Shown here: positions 50,676 through 60,525 of the stretch, piece by piece
Numbering within the stretch: the stretch's first letter is position 1
Layout of the letters: every line of letters begins with the position of its first letter
Assembly: GCA_046292445.1 (NCBI GenBank)
Contig: JBKBQT010000009.1
Location: 65,225-129,224, forward strand
Origin: CALIZF01 sp046292445
GTDB taxonomy: Bacteria; Pseudomonadota; Alphaproteobacteria; Rhodobacterales; Rhodobacteraceae
Reading direction: 5' to 3'
Length of the DNA: 64,000 nt
Made by a program: the position numbers and the translations under genes
The notes under the pieces: generated by a model
Told to the model about the DNA's origin: nothing
The model's input: only the letters and a program-made list of their open reading frames with translations
The model's database searches: none

Positions 50676-52525
50676 ACGCGCCCACGCCGGATACCGACGC
50701 CCCCGCCCCCATCGTCGCCGTCGAGGGCCTCAGGGTGGAGTTCCGCAGCGACGGGCGCACCGTCGTCGGCGTCGCGGATGTGAGCCTGACCATCGCGCCC
50801 GGCGAAACCGTCTGCGTCGTCGGCGAAAGCGGGTCGGGCAAGTCGGTCACCTCGCTGTCGCTGATGCGGCTGGTGGAATTCGGCGGCGGGCGGATCGCGG
50901 CCGGGTCGATGCGGTTCCAGCGCGCATCGGGCGAGACGGTGGAACTGGCGCAGGCCGATGCCCGCACCATGCAGGACATCCGCGGCAACGAGATCGGCAT
51001 GATCTTTCAGGAGCCGATGACATCGCTCAACCCCGTCTTCACCATCGAGCGGCAGTTGACCGACGGCCTGCGCATCCACCGCGGCCTGACCGCCGCGGCC
51101 GCCCGCGCCGAGGCGCTGGCGCTCTTGCGCCGCGTGCGCATCCCCGAACCCGAGCGGCGGCTGCGGCAGTATCCGCACGAATTGTCGGGCGGCATGCGGC
51201 AGCGCGTGGTGATCGCCATGGCGATGGCCTGCCGCCCGCGCCTTCTGATCGCGGACGAGCCGACGACGGCGCTCGACGTGACGATCCAGGCCGAGATTCT
51301 CGCGCTGATCGACCGGCTGAAGCGCGAAACCGGCATGGCGGTGCTGTTCATCACCCATGACATGGCCGTGGTGGCGCAGATGGCCGACCGCGTGGTGGTG
51401 ATGTATCGCGGCCGGATCGTGGAACAGGGGCCGGTGGCGCAGATCTTCGAGGCGCCGCAGGAAGATTACACCCGCGCCCTTCTCGCCGCCGTGCCGCGCC
51501 TCGGGTCGATGGCGGGCAAGACGGCGCCGGAACGGATGGCCGGCCTGCGGCCCGGTTCGGCCGCGGCCGCCCCCGCGCGGCCTGCCGGCGCGCGGCCCGG
51601 GGCCGCGCCCGGCCCGCTTCTCACGGTGCAGGGCCTGACGACGCGGTTCCCGGTCAAGGGCGGCTTTCCGCGCCGCACGGTGGCCAATGTCCATGCGGTT
51701 GAGGATGTGTCCTTCACCCTCGCCCCCGGCGAGACGCTGGCGCTGGTGGGCGAATCGGGTTGCGGCAAGTCCACCTGCGGCCGGTCGATCCTGCGGCTGG
51801 TGGAGCCGGCCTCGGGCGAGATCACGCTGGCCGGCCAGCAGATCCGCGCGCTCGGCCCCGATGGCCTGCGCCGGGCGCGGCGCGACATGCAGATGGTGTT
51901 TCAGGATCCCTTCGCCTCGCTCAACCCCTATCGCCGGCTCGCCGCGCAGGTGGCCGAACCGCTGATGAACTTCGGCCTCGCCTCGGGGAGCGAACTGGCC
52001 GACCGCATCGCCACGTTGTTCGACCGGGTGGAACTGCCGCGCGATTTCCTGCGCCGCTACCCGCATGAATTGTCCGGCGGCCAGCGCCAGCGCATCGCGA
52101 TCGCCCGCGCGCTGGCCGTGGCGCCCAAGCTGATCGTCGCGGACGAGGCGGTATCGGCGCTCGACGTGAGCGTGCAGGCCCAGGTGCTCAACCTCATGAT
52201 GGACCTGCAGGCCGATCTGGGGCTGTCCTACCTCTTCATCAGCCATGACATGGCCGTGGTGGAGCGGGTGAGCCATCACGTCGCGGTCATGTATCTGGGC
52301 CGGATCGTCGAGATCGGGCCGCGCGCGGCGGTGTTCGACGATCCGCAGCACCCCTATACCCGCTCGCTCATGGCGGCCGTGCCGGTTGCCGACCCGCGGC
52401 GGCGGCGTCTGCGCGAGGATCTGGGGTTCAAGCCGATCCCCTCGCCGGTGTTCCCGCTGGGTCACGATCCGGGGCCGTCGGTCTATGACACGGTCGGGCC
52501 GGGGCACCGGGTGTTGCGGGGCTAG
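50672..52525 (+). CDS. Fused dipeptide ABC transporter ATPases (DppD-DppF)
   Basis: The 617-residue protein joins two complete ATPase domains. Domain 1 has Walker A VGESGSGKSVTSL, signature LSGGMRQRV and Walker B LLIADEPTTALD. After an Ala/Pro-rich linker, domain 2 has VGESGCGKSTCGR, LSGGQRQRI and LIVADEAVSALD. Such fusions occur in Gsi- and Yej-like importers. One gene thus provides both nucleotide-binding domains of the importer. Its stop overlaps the convergent metZ-like gene by four bases. Confidence 0.93.
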   Translation: MNAPTPDTDAPAPIVAVEGLRVEFRSDGRTVVGVADVSLTIAPGETVCVVGESGSGKSVTSLSLMRLVEFGGGRIAAGSMRFQRASGETVELAQADARTMQDIRGNEIGMIFQEPMTSLNPVFTIERQLTDGLRIHRGLTAAAARAEALALLRRVRIPEPERRLRQYPHELSGGMRQRVVIAMAMACRPRLLIADEPTTALDVTIQAEILALIDRLKRETGMAVLFITHDMAVVAQMADRVVVMYRGRIVEQGPVAQIFEAPQEDYTRALLAAVPRLGSMAGKTAPERMAGLRPGSAAAAPARPAGARPGAAPGPLLTVQGLTTRFPVKGGFPRRTVANVHAVEDVSFTLAPGETLALVGESGCGKSTCGRSILRLVEPASGEITLAGQQIRALGPDGLRRARRDMQMVFQDPFASLNPYRRLAAQVAEPLMNFGLASGSELADRIATLFDRVELPRDFLRRYPHELSGGQRQRIAIARALAVAPKLIVADEAVSALDVSVQAQVLNLMMDLQADLGLSYLFISHDMAVVERVSHHVAVMYLGRIVEIGPRAAVFDDPQHPYTRSLMAAVPVADPRRRRLREDLGFKPIPSPVFPLGHDPGPSVYDTVGPGHRVLRG

Positions 52526-53700
52526 GCGCCGAGCGCCTGCATCAGGTCGGCGATCAGGTCGTCCGGGTGCTCGAGCCCCACCGACAGCCGCACGAGGCCG
52601 GGGGTGATGCCGAGCCGCGCCTTCTGGTCCGCCGGCAGGCGCTGGTGCGTCGTCGTCGCCGGATGGGTGGCGATGGATTTCGCATCCCCGAGATTGTTGG
52701 AGATCTTCCAGATCGTCAGCGCATCGAGGAACCGGAACGCGCCGTCCCGCCCCCCCGCGACATCGATGGTGACGATCGTCCCGCCCCCCTCCATCTGCCG
52801 CAGCGCGAGCGCCTGCTGGGGATGCGCGGGATGGTGGGGGTAGAGCACCCGGCCCACGCGAGGATGCCCGTCCAGCGCCGCCGCGATCCGGCCCGCCGCA
52901 TCCGTCATAGCCCGCACCCGCAGATCGAGCGTGGCAAGGCCGTTGAGCATCATCCAGGCGGTGAAGGGGCTCATCGCCGCGCCGGTATGTTTCATGTAGG
53001 GTTCGACCACCTTGCGGACATGGGCGCGCGTGCCGCAGATCACGCCGCCGAGCACGCGGCCCTGCCCGTCGATATGCTTGGTCGCCGAATAGACCACCAC
53101 ATCGGCCCCGAGTTCGGCCGCGCGCGACCAGGTCGGCGTGGCAAAGACGTTGTCGCAGACCACCAGCGCCCCGGCCGCGTGGGCGATCTCGGCCACTGCG
53201 GCGATGTCGATCACCTCGAGCGTCGGGTTGGACAGGGTTTCGAAGAAGACCGCCCGCGTGCCCGGCGTCACCGCCCCGCGCCAGGCGTCAAGGTCGGTGC
53301 CGTCCACGAACACCACCTCGACCCCGTAGCGGCGCAGCACCTCCTCGAGCACGTAGAGGCACGACCCGAACAGCGCCCGCCCCGACACAACCCGGTCGCC
53401 CGCGCGCAGCATCGCCATCAGCGCGCCGCTCACCGCCGCCATGCCGGATGCCGTGGCAAAGGCATCTTCGGTCCCTTCCAGCGCGGCGATGCGATCCTCG
53501 AACATGCGCACCGTGGGATTGGCGTAGCGGGCATAGATGAACTCGTCCGGCCCAGCCTCGATGAACCGCGCCTCGGCCGCCTCGGCGGTCGGATAGACGA
53601 AGCCCTGGGTGAGGAAGATCGCCTCGGCCATCTCGCCCCACTGGCTGCGGCGCGATCCTGCATGGACGGCCCGCGTGCGCCGGTGCCAGTCGTCGGTCAT
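52522..53700 (-). CDS. metZ: O-succinylhomoserine sulfhydrylase-like (MetZ)
   Basis: The 392-residue PLP enzyme of the Cys/Met metabolism family makes homocysteine from an activated homoserine. It has YARYANPTVRMFEDRIAALEG, the PLP Lys in YSATKHIDGQGRVLGG, and LSNPTLEVIDI. The ATG at 53700 follows GGGGGGA; a longer frame adds only low-complexity sequence. It is separated from the hydrolase gene by a divergent gap. A nearby corrinoid protein could belong to the next step, methionine synthesis. Confidence 0.9.
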   Translation of the reverse strand: MTDDWHRRTRAVHAGSRRSQWGEMAEAIFLTQGFVYPTAEAAEARFIEAGPDEFIYARYANPTVRMFEDRIAALEGTEDAFATASGMAAVSGALMAMLRAGDRVVSGRALFGSCLYVLEEVLRRYGVEVVFVDGTDLDAWRGAVTPGTRAVFFETLSNPTLEVIDIAAVAEIAHAAGALVVCDNVFATPTWSRAAELGADVVVYSATKHIDGQGRVLGGVICGTRAHVRKVVEPYMKHTGAAMSPFTAWMMLNGLATLDLRVRAMTDAAGRIAAALDGHPRVGRVLYPHHPAHPQQALALRQMEGGGTIVTIDVAGGRDGAFRFLDALTIWKISNNLGDAKSIATHPATTTHQRLPADQKARLGITPGLVRLSVGLEHPDDLIADLMQALGA

Positions 53701-53918
53701 GGTGGTGTCCCCCCGTGCGGGCGCCCTGCCGTGCGGCGCCCGCGCGGATACGCCCTGCGGCGGCAAGGGTCAACGGGGCCTCGGGCGATGTCCGGGCCGT
53801 GCAGCCGTGCCGTGTCATCGAAGCGTCACCCCATATCCACGCGGCCGATACAGGAGCTTCAACGCAGTGTTGCAGCACAGCGCTAGCAGTTGCGCGCAGC
53901 GTGGCGGGAACCACAAGA

Positions 53919-54821
53919 ATGGCGGTCGTCCGGGTGGATGTCGGGGTGTGCGGCCTGGTGTCGGGGGACGCGGCGGCCTGCGCGGCGGCGGCCGCGTTGC
54001 CGCCGGGCGCGCCGCTCGCAGTCATGATCCACGGCTATCGCTACCGCCCCGATGACGGGCGCGCCTGCCCGCACCGGACGCTTTACGCCCATGTGCCGGC
54101 GGTGCCGCGAGTGACGAGCTGGCCTGCCGCGCTGCGGCTGGCGGCGGCGGGGGGGATGGCCGTGGGGCTCGGCTGGGACGGGCGCGGGACGCTCCACGGT
54201 GCCTATCTGCGCGCCGGAACGGCAGGCGAGGCGCTGGCGCGCCTGTTGCCCGCGCTGCGGGCGGCCGCGCCGCAGGCCCGCATCACGCTGATCGGGCATT
54301 CGATGGGCGCGCGGGTCGCGCTGGCGGCGCTGCGCCGGGTCCGGCCCGGTGATGTGGATGCCGCGATCCTTCTGGCCCCGGCCGAGTTCCGCGCACTCGC
54401 CCAGGCCGCCGCCGACAGCCCCGGCGGGCGCGCCGCGCGGATCGTGAGCGTGACGAGCCGCGAGAATGCCGTCTTTGACCGCGGCCTCGGGTTCCTGCTG
54501 GCGGGCGGCCTCGCGCCGATGCTGGGCGAGGGCCTGCCCGAGCCGCGGGCGCATTGGACAGATGTGCATCTGCACGATACCGAAAGCCTCGCGCGGCTGG
54601 CTGCGCTCGGCCATCCGGTCGCACCGCCGCAGGCGCGGGTCTGCCACTGGTCGGCCTACACGCGGCCCGGCGCCCTGCCGCTCTACCGCGCGCTCATCGA
54701 CGGCACGCTGCCGCCCGACCGCCTGGCCGCCGCCCTCCCGGCTCGCGCGCCGCGGCGGGGCCGCATGGGCCCGCGGCGGCTCATTCCCGCCTTGCCGCGG
54801 CTGCGAAACGTGTCAACCTGA
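53919..54821 (+). CDS. Alpha/beta hydrolase
   Basis: The 300-residue protein has an alpha/beta hydrolase core with the nucleophile elbow LIGHSMGARVAL, an oxyanion strand VMIHGYRY, and late residues VHLHDTESLARL. It may be an esterase or lipase; the substrate is unknown. An upstream in-frame extension to 53715 covers the promoter region and is not supported. The C-terminus is Arg/Ala-rich. The GST gene follows 24 bases later. Confidence 0.75.
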   Translation: MAVVRVDVGVCGLVSGDAAACAAAAALPPGAPLAVMIHGYRYRPDDGRACPHRTLYAHVPAVPRVTSWPAALRLAAAGGMAVGLGWDGRGTLHGAYLRAGTAGEALARLLPALRAAAPQARITLIGHSMGARVALAALRRVRPGDVDAAILLAPAEFRALAQAAADSPGGRAARIVSVTSRENAVFDRGLGFLLAGGLAPMLGEGLPEPRAHWTDVHLHDTESLARLAALGHPVAPPQARVCHWSAYTRPGALPLYRALIDGTLPPDRLAAALPARAPRRGRMGPRRLIPALPRLRNVST

Positions 54822-54845
54822 GGCCGACCGATCAGGAGAGCCCGC

Positions 54846-55553
54846 ATGCCCGCGCCCATCGACATCTATTACTGGCCCACGCCGAATGGCTGGAAGATCA
54901 CCATCGCGCTCGAGGAGATGGGGCTGCCCTATGCGGTGCGTCTGGTGAATATCGGCACCGGCGAGCAGTTCGCGCCCGCGTTCCTGAAGATCAGCCCGAA
55001 CAACCGGATGCCGGCCATTGTCGATCCCGAGGGGCCGGACGGCGCGCCGGTGTCGATCTTTGAATCCGGCGCGATCCTGCAGTATCTCGCGCGCAAGACC
55101 GGCCGTTTCTACGGGGCGTCCGAGCGGGACCGCATCGCGGTGGACCAGTGGCTGATGTGGCAGATGGGCGGCGTCGGGCCGATGGCCGGGCAGGCGCATC
55201 ACTTCATCCACTACGCGCCGGCGATGGACCCGCCGCAGGTGCTGCCCTATGCGCAGGATCGCTATCGGCGCGAGGTGGGGCGGCTCTACCGCATTCTCGA
55301 CGGGCAGCTTGCCGAACGGCCCTATGTGGCGGGGGATTTCCTGTCGATCGCCGACATGGCGATCTGGCCCTGGGCACAGGGATGGTCGCGCCAGGAGCAG
55401 ACGCTGGACGACAAGCCCCATCTCGCCCGCTGGCTGGCGGATCTCAAGGCCCGGCCGGCCTTCGCGGCCGGCATGGCGGTGGCGGCCGAGCAGCGCACGA
55501 ATGTCGTCCAGACAGACCGCAAGGCGCAGGATCTGCTTTTCCGGCAGCGATGA
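54846..55553 (+). CDS. Glutathione S-transferase (YfcG/Nu-like)
   Basis: The 235-residue protein has an N-terminal thioredoxin-like domain (YYWPTPNGWKITIALEEMGLPY, then NNRMPAIVD and the glutathione motif FESGAILQYLA) and an all-helical C-terminal domain ending FLSIADMAIWPWAQGW. The Tyr/Thr/Asn N-terminal pattern resembles YfcG-type disulfide-bond reductases. The ATG follows AGGAGAG. It may reduce mixed disulfides or conjugate electrophiles. Confidence 0.9.
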   Translation: MPAPIDIYYWPTPNGWKITIALEEMGLPYAVRLVNIGTGEQFAPAFLKISPNNRMPAIVDPEGPDGAPVSIFESGAILQYLARKTGRFYGASERDRIAVDQWLMWQMGGVGPMAGQAHHFIHYAPAMDPPQVLPYAQDRYRREVGRLYRILDGQLAERPYVAGDFLSIADMAIWPWAQGWSRQEQTLDDKPHLARWLADLKARPAFAAGMAVAAEQRTNVVQTDRKAQDLLFRQR

Positions 55554-55593
55554 CCCTGCCGCGGGGCGGACGGATAGACCCGGGGCGCCGCCC

Positions 55594-55612
55594 GTCGAGG
55601 CATTGCCTCGAC
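55594..55612 (+). terminator. Perfect hairpin downstream of the GST gene
   Basis: GTCGAGGC (55594-55601) pairs perfectly with GCCTCGAC (55605-55612) around ATT. It is followed five bases later by the dispersed repeat, whose TATTTT gives a short U-rich stretch. This is the most terminator-like of the four repeat-associated hairpins. Confidence 0.6.
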
Positions 55613-55616
55613 CCCG

Positions 55617-55639
55617 GGAGTATTTTGGGAACGATGAAG
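55617..55639 (+). repeat. Dispersed 23-bp repeat, copy D
   Basis: GGAGTATTT, TGG, GAAC, GA, TGAAG. It lies between the convergent GST and corrinoid-protein genes, directly after the GST hairpin. Confidence 0.7.
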
Positions 55640-55726
55640 CGGGCCGCGGTGTGCGCCCGGGTGACAGGGCCTTCCGGGGGGCGGGGGCTTGCACTGCGTT
55701 GCGCGCGCGGTCTGCGCGCGCAGGCC

Positions 55727-56425
<699 letters not shown>

Positions 56426-56584
56426 GGGGCGCTCCTCGGATGTCCGATGTTCAATGCGGCAGACGGGGCAAGGCGACTGCACGATTTGCGACATGGGTGC
56501 GGCGGAAGGCGACTCAAGAGGGCTTGCGTACTTGCTTGCTTCCGAGGGCTTGCCGATGTTCGCATAATGTTCCAGTGTGCAGGC

Positions 56585-57670
56585 ATGAATCGCGATCCGT
56601 CCATCCCGGCGAACCTGCGGCTGCGCGCAAGGGGGGCGGCGTCGAACGACGCCGGCCGGTTCGAGGTGCAGCGGCGCGAGGCGGCCCATGACGGCTGGGA
56701 CCTGCCCGAGGCGGCGCGGCTGCTGCGCACCGAGGTGCGCGACGAGCGGCCGCGGTCGGCGCTGGTCTGGAACCGCTCGCCCGACCTGCCATTCGACCGC
56801 AGCGTGAACCCCTATCGCGGCTGCGAGCACGGCTGTGCCTACTGCTATGCGCGGCCGAGCCATGCGTATCTGAACCTCTCGCCGGGGCTCGATTTCGAGA
56901 CGCGGCTCATCGCGCGGCCCGGGATCGATGCGGTATTGGCCCGCGAGATCGGGGCGCGGGGCTATCGCGCCGCGCCGGTGGCGCTTGGCACCAATACCGA
57001 TCCCTACCAACCGGTCGAGGCCGACCGAGGCATCACGCGGGCAGTGATCGCGGTGCTGGCGGCGTCGGGGCATCCGCTGGCCATCACCACGCGCGGCACG
57101 CTGATCGAGCGCGACATCGACCTGCTGGCGCCGATGGCGGCGCGGGGGCTGGTGCGGGTGGGGATCAGCGTGACCACGCTCGATCCCGCACTGGCGCGGC
57201 GGATGGAGCCGCGGGCGCCGGCGCCGGCGCGGCGGCTGGCGGTGGTGCGGCGGCTGGCCGAGGCGGGGGTGCCGGTGCGGATCATGGCATCCCCGATGAT
57301 CCCCGGCCTGACCGATCACGAGATCGAGGCCATCCTTGCCGCCGGGCGGGATGCGGGGGCGGTGGCGGCCTCGACGATCCCGCTGCGGCTTCCGCGTGAG
57401 GTGGCGGGGCTGTGGCAGGACTGGCTCGCGCGGGAGGAGCCGGGGCGGGCGGCCCGCGTCATGGCGCGCGTGCGCGCGATGCACGGCGGGCGCGACTACG
57501 ACCCGGCCTTCGGGCGGCGGATGCGGGGCGAAGGGGTCTGGGCCGACCTGATGCGCCGGCGGTTCGAGGCGGCCTGCACGCGGCTGGGGCTAGCCGAGCG
57601 GATGCCGCCGCTGCGGGCGGATTTGTTCGCGCGGCCAGTGGGGTCGGGAGAGCAGATGCGGCTGTTGTGA
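56585..57670 (+). CDS. Radical SAM protein (PA0069/SplB-like family)
   Basis: The 361-residue protein has a radical SAM cluster C80-x3-C84-x2-C87 in GCEHGCAYCYARPSHAY, preceded by SVNPYRG, and GTNTDPYQPVE, ITTRGTLIERDIDLL and ISVTTLD farther on. These match the PA0069 group related to spore photoproduct lyase. Its reaction is unknown. The start is taken at 56585; an ATG six codons upstream is also in frame. It diverges from the corrinoid-protein gene. Confidence 0.85.
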   Translation: MNRDPSIPANLRLRARGAASNDAGRFEVQRREAAHDGWDLPEAARLLRTEVRDERPRSALVWNRSPDLPFDRSVNPYRGCEHGCAYCYARPSHAYLNLSPGLDFETRLIARPGIDAVLAREIGARGYRAAPVALGTNTDPYQPVEADRGITRAVIAVLAASGHPLAITTRGTLIERDIDLLAPMAARGLVRVGISVTTLDPALARRMEPRAPAPARRLAVVRRLAEAGVPVRIMASPMIPGLTDHEIEAILAAGRDAGAVAASTIPLRLPREVAGLWQDWLAREEPGRAARVMARVRAMHGGRDYDPAFGRRMRGEGVWADLMRRRFEAACTRLGLAERMPPLRADLFARPVGSGEQMRLL

Positions 57671-57774
57671 CGCGAACGGCGGTGTCCTGTCAGAGGGGCC
57701 CGGCCGCCGGCGTGACGCCTGTCCCGGGGCGGGCGTCTTGCGCCGGTGCGGCGTTCCGGCGACGGCGGCGTTTC

Positions 57775-57803
57775 GTGATCACGCACGCAAAACGTGTGAT
57801 CAC
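57775..57803. promoter_or_regulatory. Paired GTGATCAC palindromes upstream of sdhC
   Basis: Two identical 8-bp palindromes lie at 57775-57782 and 57796-57803, centre-to-centre 21 bp (two helical turns). They sit about 150 bp before sdhC. The second is flanked as GTGTGATCACAAA, close to a CRP/FNR-type half-site pair. The rest of the 57,671-57,948 gap holds an AAAGG/CCTTT inverted repeat at 57804-57817 and no gene. Confidence 0.5.
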
Positions 57804-57948
57804 AAAGGGGCGCCTTTTTGTCGCGGTCATGCGTGCGGTCATGCTGCAACTGCGTTGCGGGCGTGACTCGCAATTGAAAAGCGGTATCTATCAAGCGAGC
57901 CAGCGCTGCGCCTCGCCGCGCCGCGCGCCAAGCCGAAGGGAGCCGACC

Positions 57949-58335
57949 ATGGCCGAGGTCAAACGGGCCGTCCACCGCCCGCTGTCACCGCATCTGCAAA
58001 TCTATCGCTGGCACATCCCGATGCTCACGTCGATCCTGACGCGGGTCACCGGGAATGCGCTGATCGTGGCCGCGCTGCTGGGCATCTGGTGGCTGACGGC
58101 GGCGGCGACCTCGCCCGAGGCCTTCGCGCTGGCTGACGGTGTCGTGCGGTCCTGGCTGGGGCAGCTTGTGATGCTCGGCGCGCTCTGGGCGGTGTGGTAT
58201 CATTACCTCGCGGGGCTGCGCCATCTCTATTACGACGCGGGCAAGGGCCTCGATATTCCCACGGCGGAAAAGCTGGGGATCGCCTGCCTCGGCGGGTCGG
58301 TCGTGCTGACCGTCATCACGCTTCTGATCGTCTGA
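57949..58335 (+). CDS. sdhC: Succinate dehydrogenase cytochrome b556 subunit SdhC
   Basis: The 128-residue membrane anchor has RPLSPHLQIYRWHIPMLTSILTRVTG, the conserved SdhC entry with the quinone-site Ser and Arg, three hydrophobic helices, and the heme-ligand region HYLAGLRHLYYD. It anchors the dehydrogenase to the membrane and binds heme b and quinone. The ATG follows AAGGGAG. It is the first gene of the sdh operon. Confidence 0.95.
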   Translation: MAEVKRAVHRPLSPHLQIYRWHIPMLTSILTRVTGNALIVAALLGIWWLTAAATSPEAFALADGVVRSWLGQLVMLGALWAVWYHYLAGLRHLYYDAGKGLDIPTAEKLGIACLGGSVVLTVITLLIV

Positions 58336-58343
58336 GGGTTGCG

Positions 58344-58715
58344 ATGCGTTATATCACCGATTACAAACGCGCCGTCGGCCGTGGCGCTGCCCGTGCCGGG
58401 ACCGAACACCACTGGGCAATGCAGGTGTCGGCCGTAGGGCTGGCGATCCTGATCCCGGTCTTCGTCTACATCTTCGGCTCGGCGCTCGGTCAGGGACATG
58501 CCGAGGTCGTGGCGCTGTTCTCGCGGCCTTTCCCGGCAGTTGTCACCGCGCTCACGCTGGTGGTCGGCCTCCATCACTTCCGCAAGGGCGCGCAGACGAT
58601 GATCGAGGACTATGCCCGCGGCACCGCCAAGAAGGCATTCATCATGCTGACCATCGTCGTCAGCTATGGCGCGATGGCGACCGGCCTTGTCGCGCTCGCG
58701 CGGATCGCGCTCTGA
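58344..58715 (+). CDS. sdhD: Succinate dehydrogenase membrane anchor SdhD
   Basis: The 123-residue protein has three hydrophobic helices and the SdhD features GTEHHWAMQVSA, GLHHFRKGAQTMIEDY and a C-terminal helix. It completes the heme/quinone site with SdhC. It starts 8 bases after sdhC and ends 7 bases before sdhA. Confidence 0.92.
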   Translation: MRYITDYKRAVGRGAARAGTEHHWAMQVSAVGLAILIPVFVYIFGSALGQGHAEVVALFSRPFPAVVTALTLVVGLHHFRKGAQTMIEDYARGTAKKAFIMLTIVVSYGAMATGLVALARIAL

Positions 58716-58722
58716 GGGGACC

Positions 58723-60525
58723 ATGGCAGCTTATACTTACGAGACGCACGACTACGATGTGGTGGTGGTGGGCGCGGGCGGATCGGGCCTGCGCGCGACG
58801 CTGGGGATGGCCGAGCAGGGCCTGCGCACCGCCTGCATCACCAAGGTGTTCCCGACCCGCAGCCATACGGTCGCCGCGCAGGGCGGCATCGCGGCGAGCC
58901 TGTCGAACATGGGGCCGGACCACTGGCAATGGCACATGTACGACACCGTGAAGGGGTCGGACTGGCTGGGCGACACGGATGCGATGGAATATCTCGCACG
59001 AGAGGCGCCCAAGGCGGTCTATGAGCTCGAGCATTACGGCGTGCCTTTCAGCCGCACCGAGGACGGCAAGATCTATCAGCGCCCCTTCGGCGGGCATACG
59101 ACCGAATTCGGCGAGGGCCCGCCGGTGCAGCGCACCTGCGCCGCCGCCGACCGCACCGGGCATGCGATCCTGCACACGCTCTACGGCCAGAGCCTCAAGC
59201 AGAAGGCCGAATTCTACATCGAGTATTTCGCGCTCGATCTCATCATCACCGACGGGGCCTGCACCGGCGTCGTGGCCTGGAAACTCGACGACGGCACGAT
59301 GCATGTCTTCAACGCCAAGATGGTGGTGCTGGCGACGGGCGGTTACGGGCGCGCCTATTTCAGCGCGACATCCGCCCATACCTGCACCGGCGACGGCAAC
59401 GGGATGGTGGCGCGGGCCGGCCTGCCCTTGCAGGACATGGAATTCGTGCAGTTCCACCCGACCGGCATCTATGGTGCCGGCTGCCTGATCACCGAAGGCG
59501 CGCGGGGCGAGGGGGGTTATCTGACCAATTCGGAAGGCGAGCGGTTCATGGAACGCTATGCCCCGACCTACAAGGACCTCGCGTCGCGCGATGTCGTGTC
59601 GCGCTGCATGACGATCGAGATCCGCGAGGGGCGCGGGGTGGGGCCGAACAAGGATCACATCCACCTCAACCTGTCGCATCTGCCGAAGGAAGCGCTGGAG
59701 CTGCGGCTGCCGGGCATCAGCGAAAGCGCCCGCATCTTTGCCGGCGTCGATGTGACCAAGGCGCCGATCCCGGTGCTGCCGACGGTGCATTACAACATGG
59801 GCGGCATCCCCACGAATTACTGGGGCGAGGTGCTGAACCCGACCGAAGGCAATCCCGATGCGGTCTTTCCCGGTCTGATGGCGGTCGGCGAGGCTGCCTG
59901 TGCGAGCGTGCACGGCGCCAACCGGCTCGGGTCCAACAGCCTGATCGACCTTGTGGTGTTCGGCCGGGCGGCGGCGATCCGGGCCGGCAAGGTGGTTGAT
60001 CCCGAAACGGCGGTGCCGGCGACGAACCGGGCGGCGGTCGATGCGATCCTCGGCCGGTTCGACCGGTTCCGGCATGCGAGCGGCAATGTGCCGACGGCCG
60101 AGCTGCGGCTTGAGATGCAGCGGACCATGCAGGCGGATGCGGCGGTGTTCCGCACCGACAAGACACTGGCCGAGGGCTGTGCCAAGATGACGGCGGTGGC
60201 GTCCAAGATGGACGATATCCGCGTGACCGACCGCAGCCTCGTGTGGAACTCGGATTTGATGGAGACGCTCGAGCTCGACAACCTCATGCCCAATGCGATG
60301 GCCACGATCGTGGCGGCCGAGGCGCGCAAGGAAAGCCGCGGTGCGCATGCCTCCGAGGATCATCCGAACCGCGACGATGCCAATTGGCGCAAGCATTCGT
60401 TGGCCTGGGTCGAGGGGGCGAAGGTGCGGCTGGGCTACCGGCCGGTGCATCTGGAGCCGCTGACGAAGCCCGAAGAGGGGGGGATCGATCTCAAGCGGAT
60501 TGCCCCGAAGGCGCGGGTCTATTGA
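58723..60525 (+). CDS. sdhA: Succinate dehydrogenase flavoprotein subunit SdhA
   Basis: The 600-residue flavoprotein oxidises succinate to fumarate. The FAD-binding motif is VVVVGAGGSGLRA, FAD is linked covalently through H48 in RSHTVAAQGG, and the active-site regions are QFHPTGIYGAG, GEGGYLTN and HGANRLGSNSL. The full family length is present. The ATG follows GAGGGGA. A TTG overlapping its stop opens the next gene. Confidence 0.97.
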   Translation: MAAYTYETHDYDVVVVGAGGSGLRATLGMAEQGLRTACITKVFPTRSHTVAAQGGIAASLSNMGPDHWQWHMYDTVKGSDWLGDTDAMEYLAREAPKAVYELEHYGVPFSRTEDGKIYQRPFGGHTTEFGEGPPVQRTCAAADRTGHAILHTLYGQSLKQKAEFYIEYFALDLIITDGACTGVVAWKLDDGTMHVFNAKMVVLATGGYGRAYFSATSAHTCTGDGNGMVARAGLPLQDMEFVQFHPTGIYGAGCLITEGARGEGGYLTNSEGERFMERYAPTYKDLASRDVVSRCMTIEIREGRGVGPNKDHIHLNLSHLPKEALELRLPGISESARIFAGVDVTKAPIPVLPTVHYNMGGIPTNYWGEVLNPTEGNPDAVFPGLMAVGEAACASVHGANRLGSNSLIDLVVFGRAAAIRAGKVVDPETAVPATNRAAVDAILGRFDRFRHASGNVPTAELRLEMQRTMQADAAVFRTDKTLAEGCAKMTAVASKMDDIRVTDRSLVWNSDLMETLELDNLMPNAMATIVAAEARKESRGAHASEDHPNRDDANWRKHSLAWVEGAKVRLGYRPVHLEPLTKPEEGGIDLKRIAPKARVY

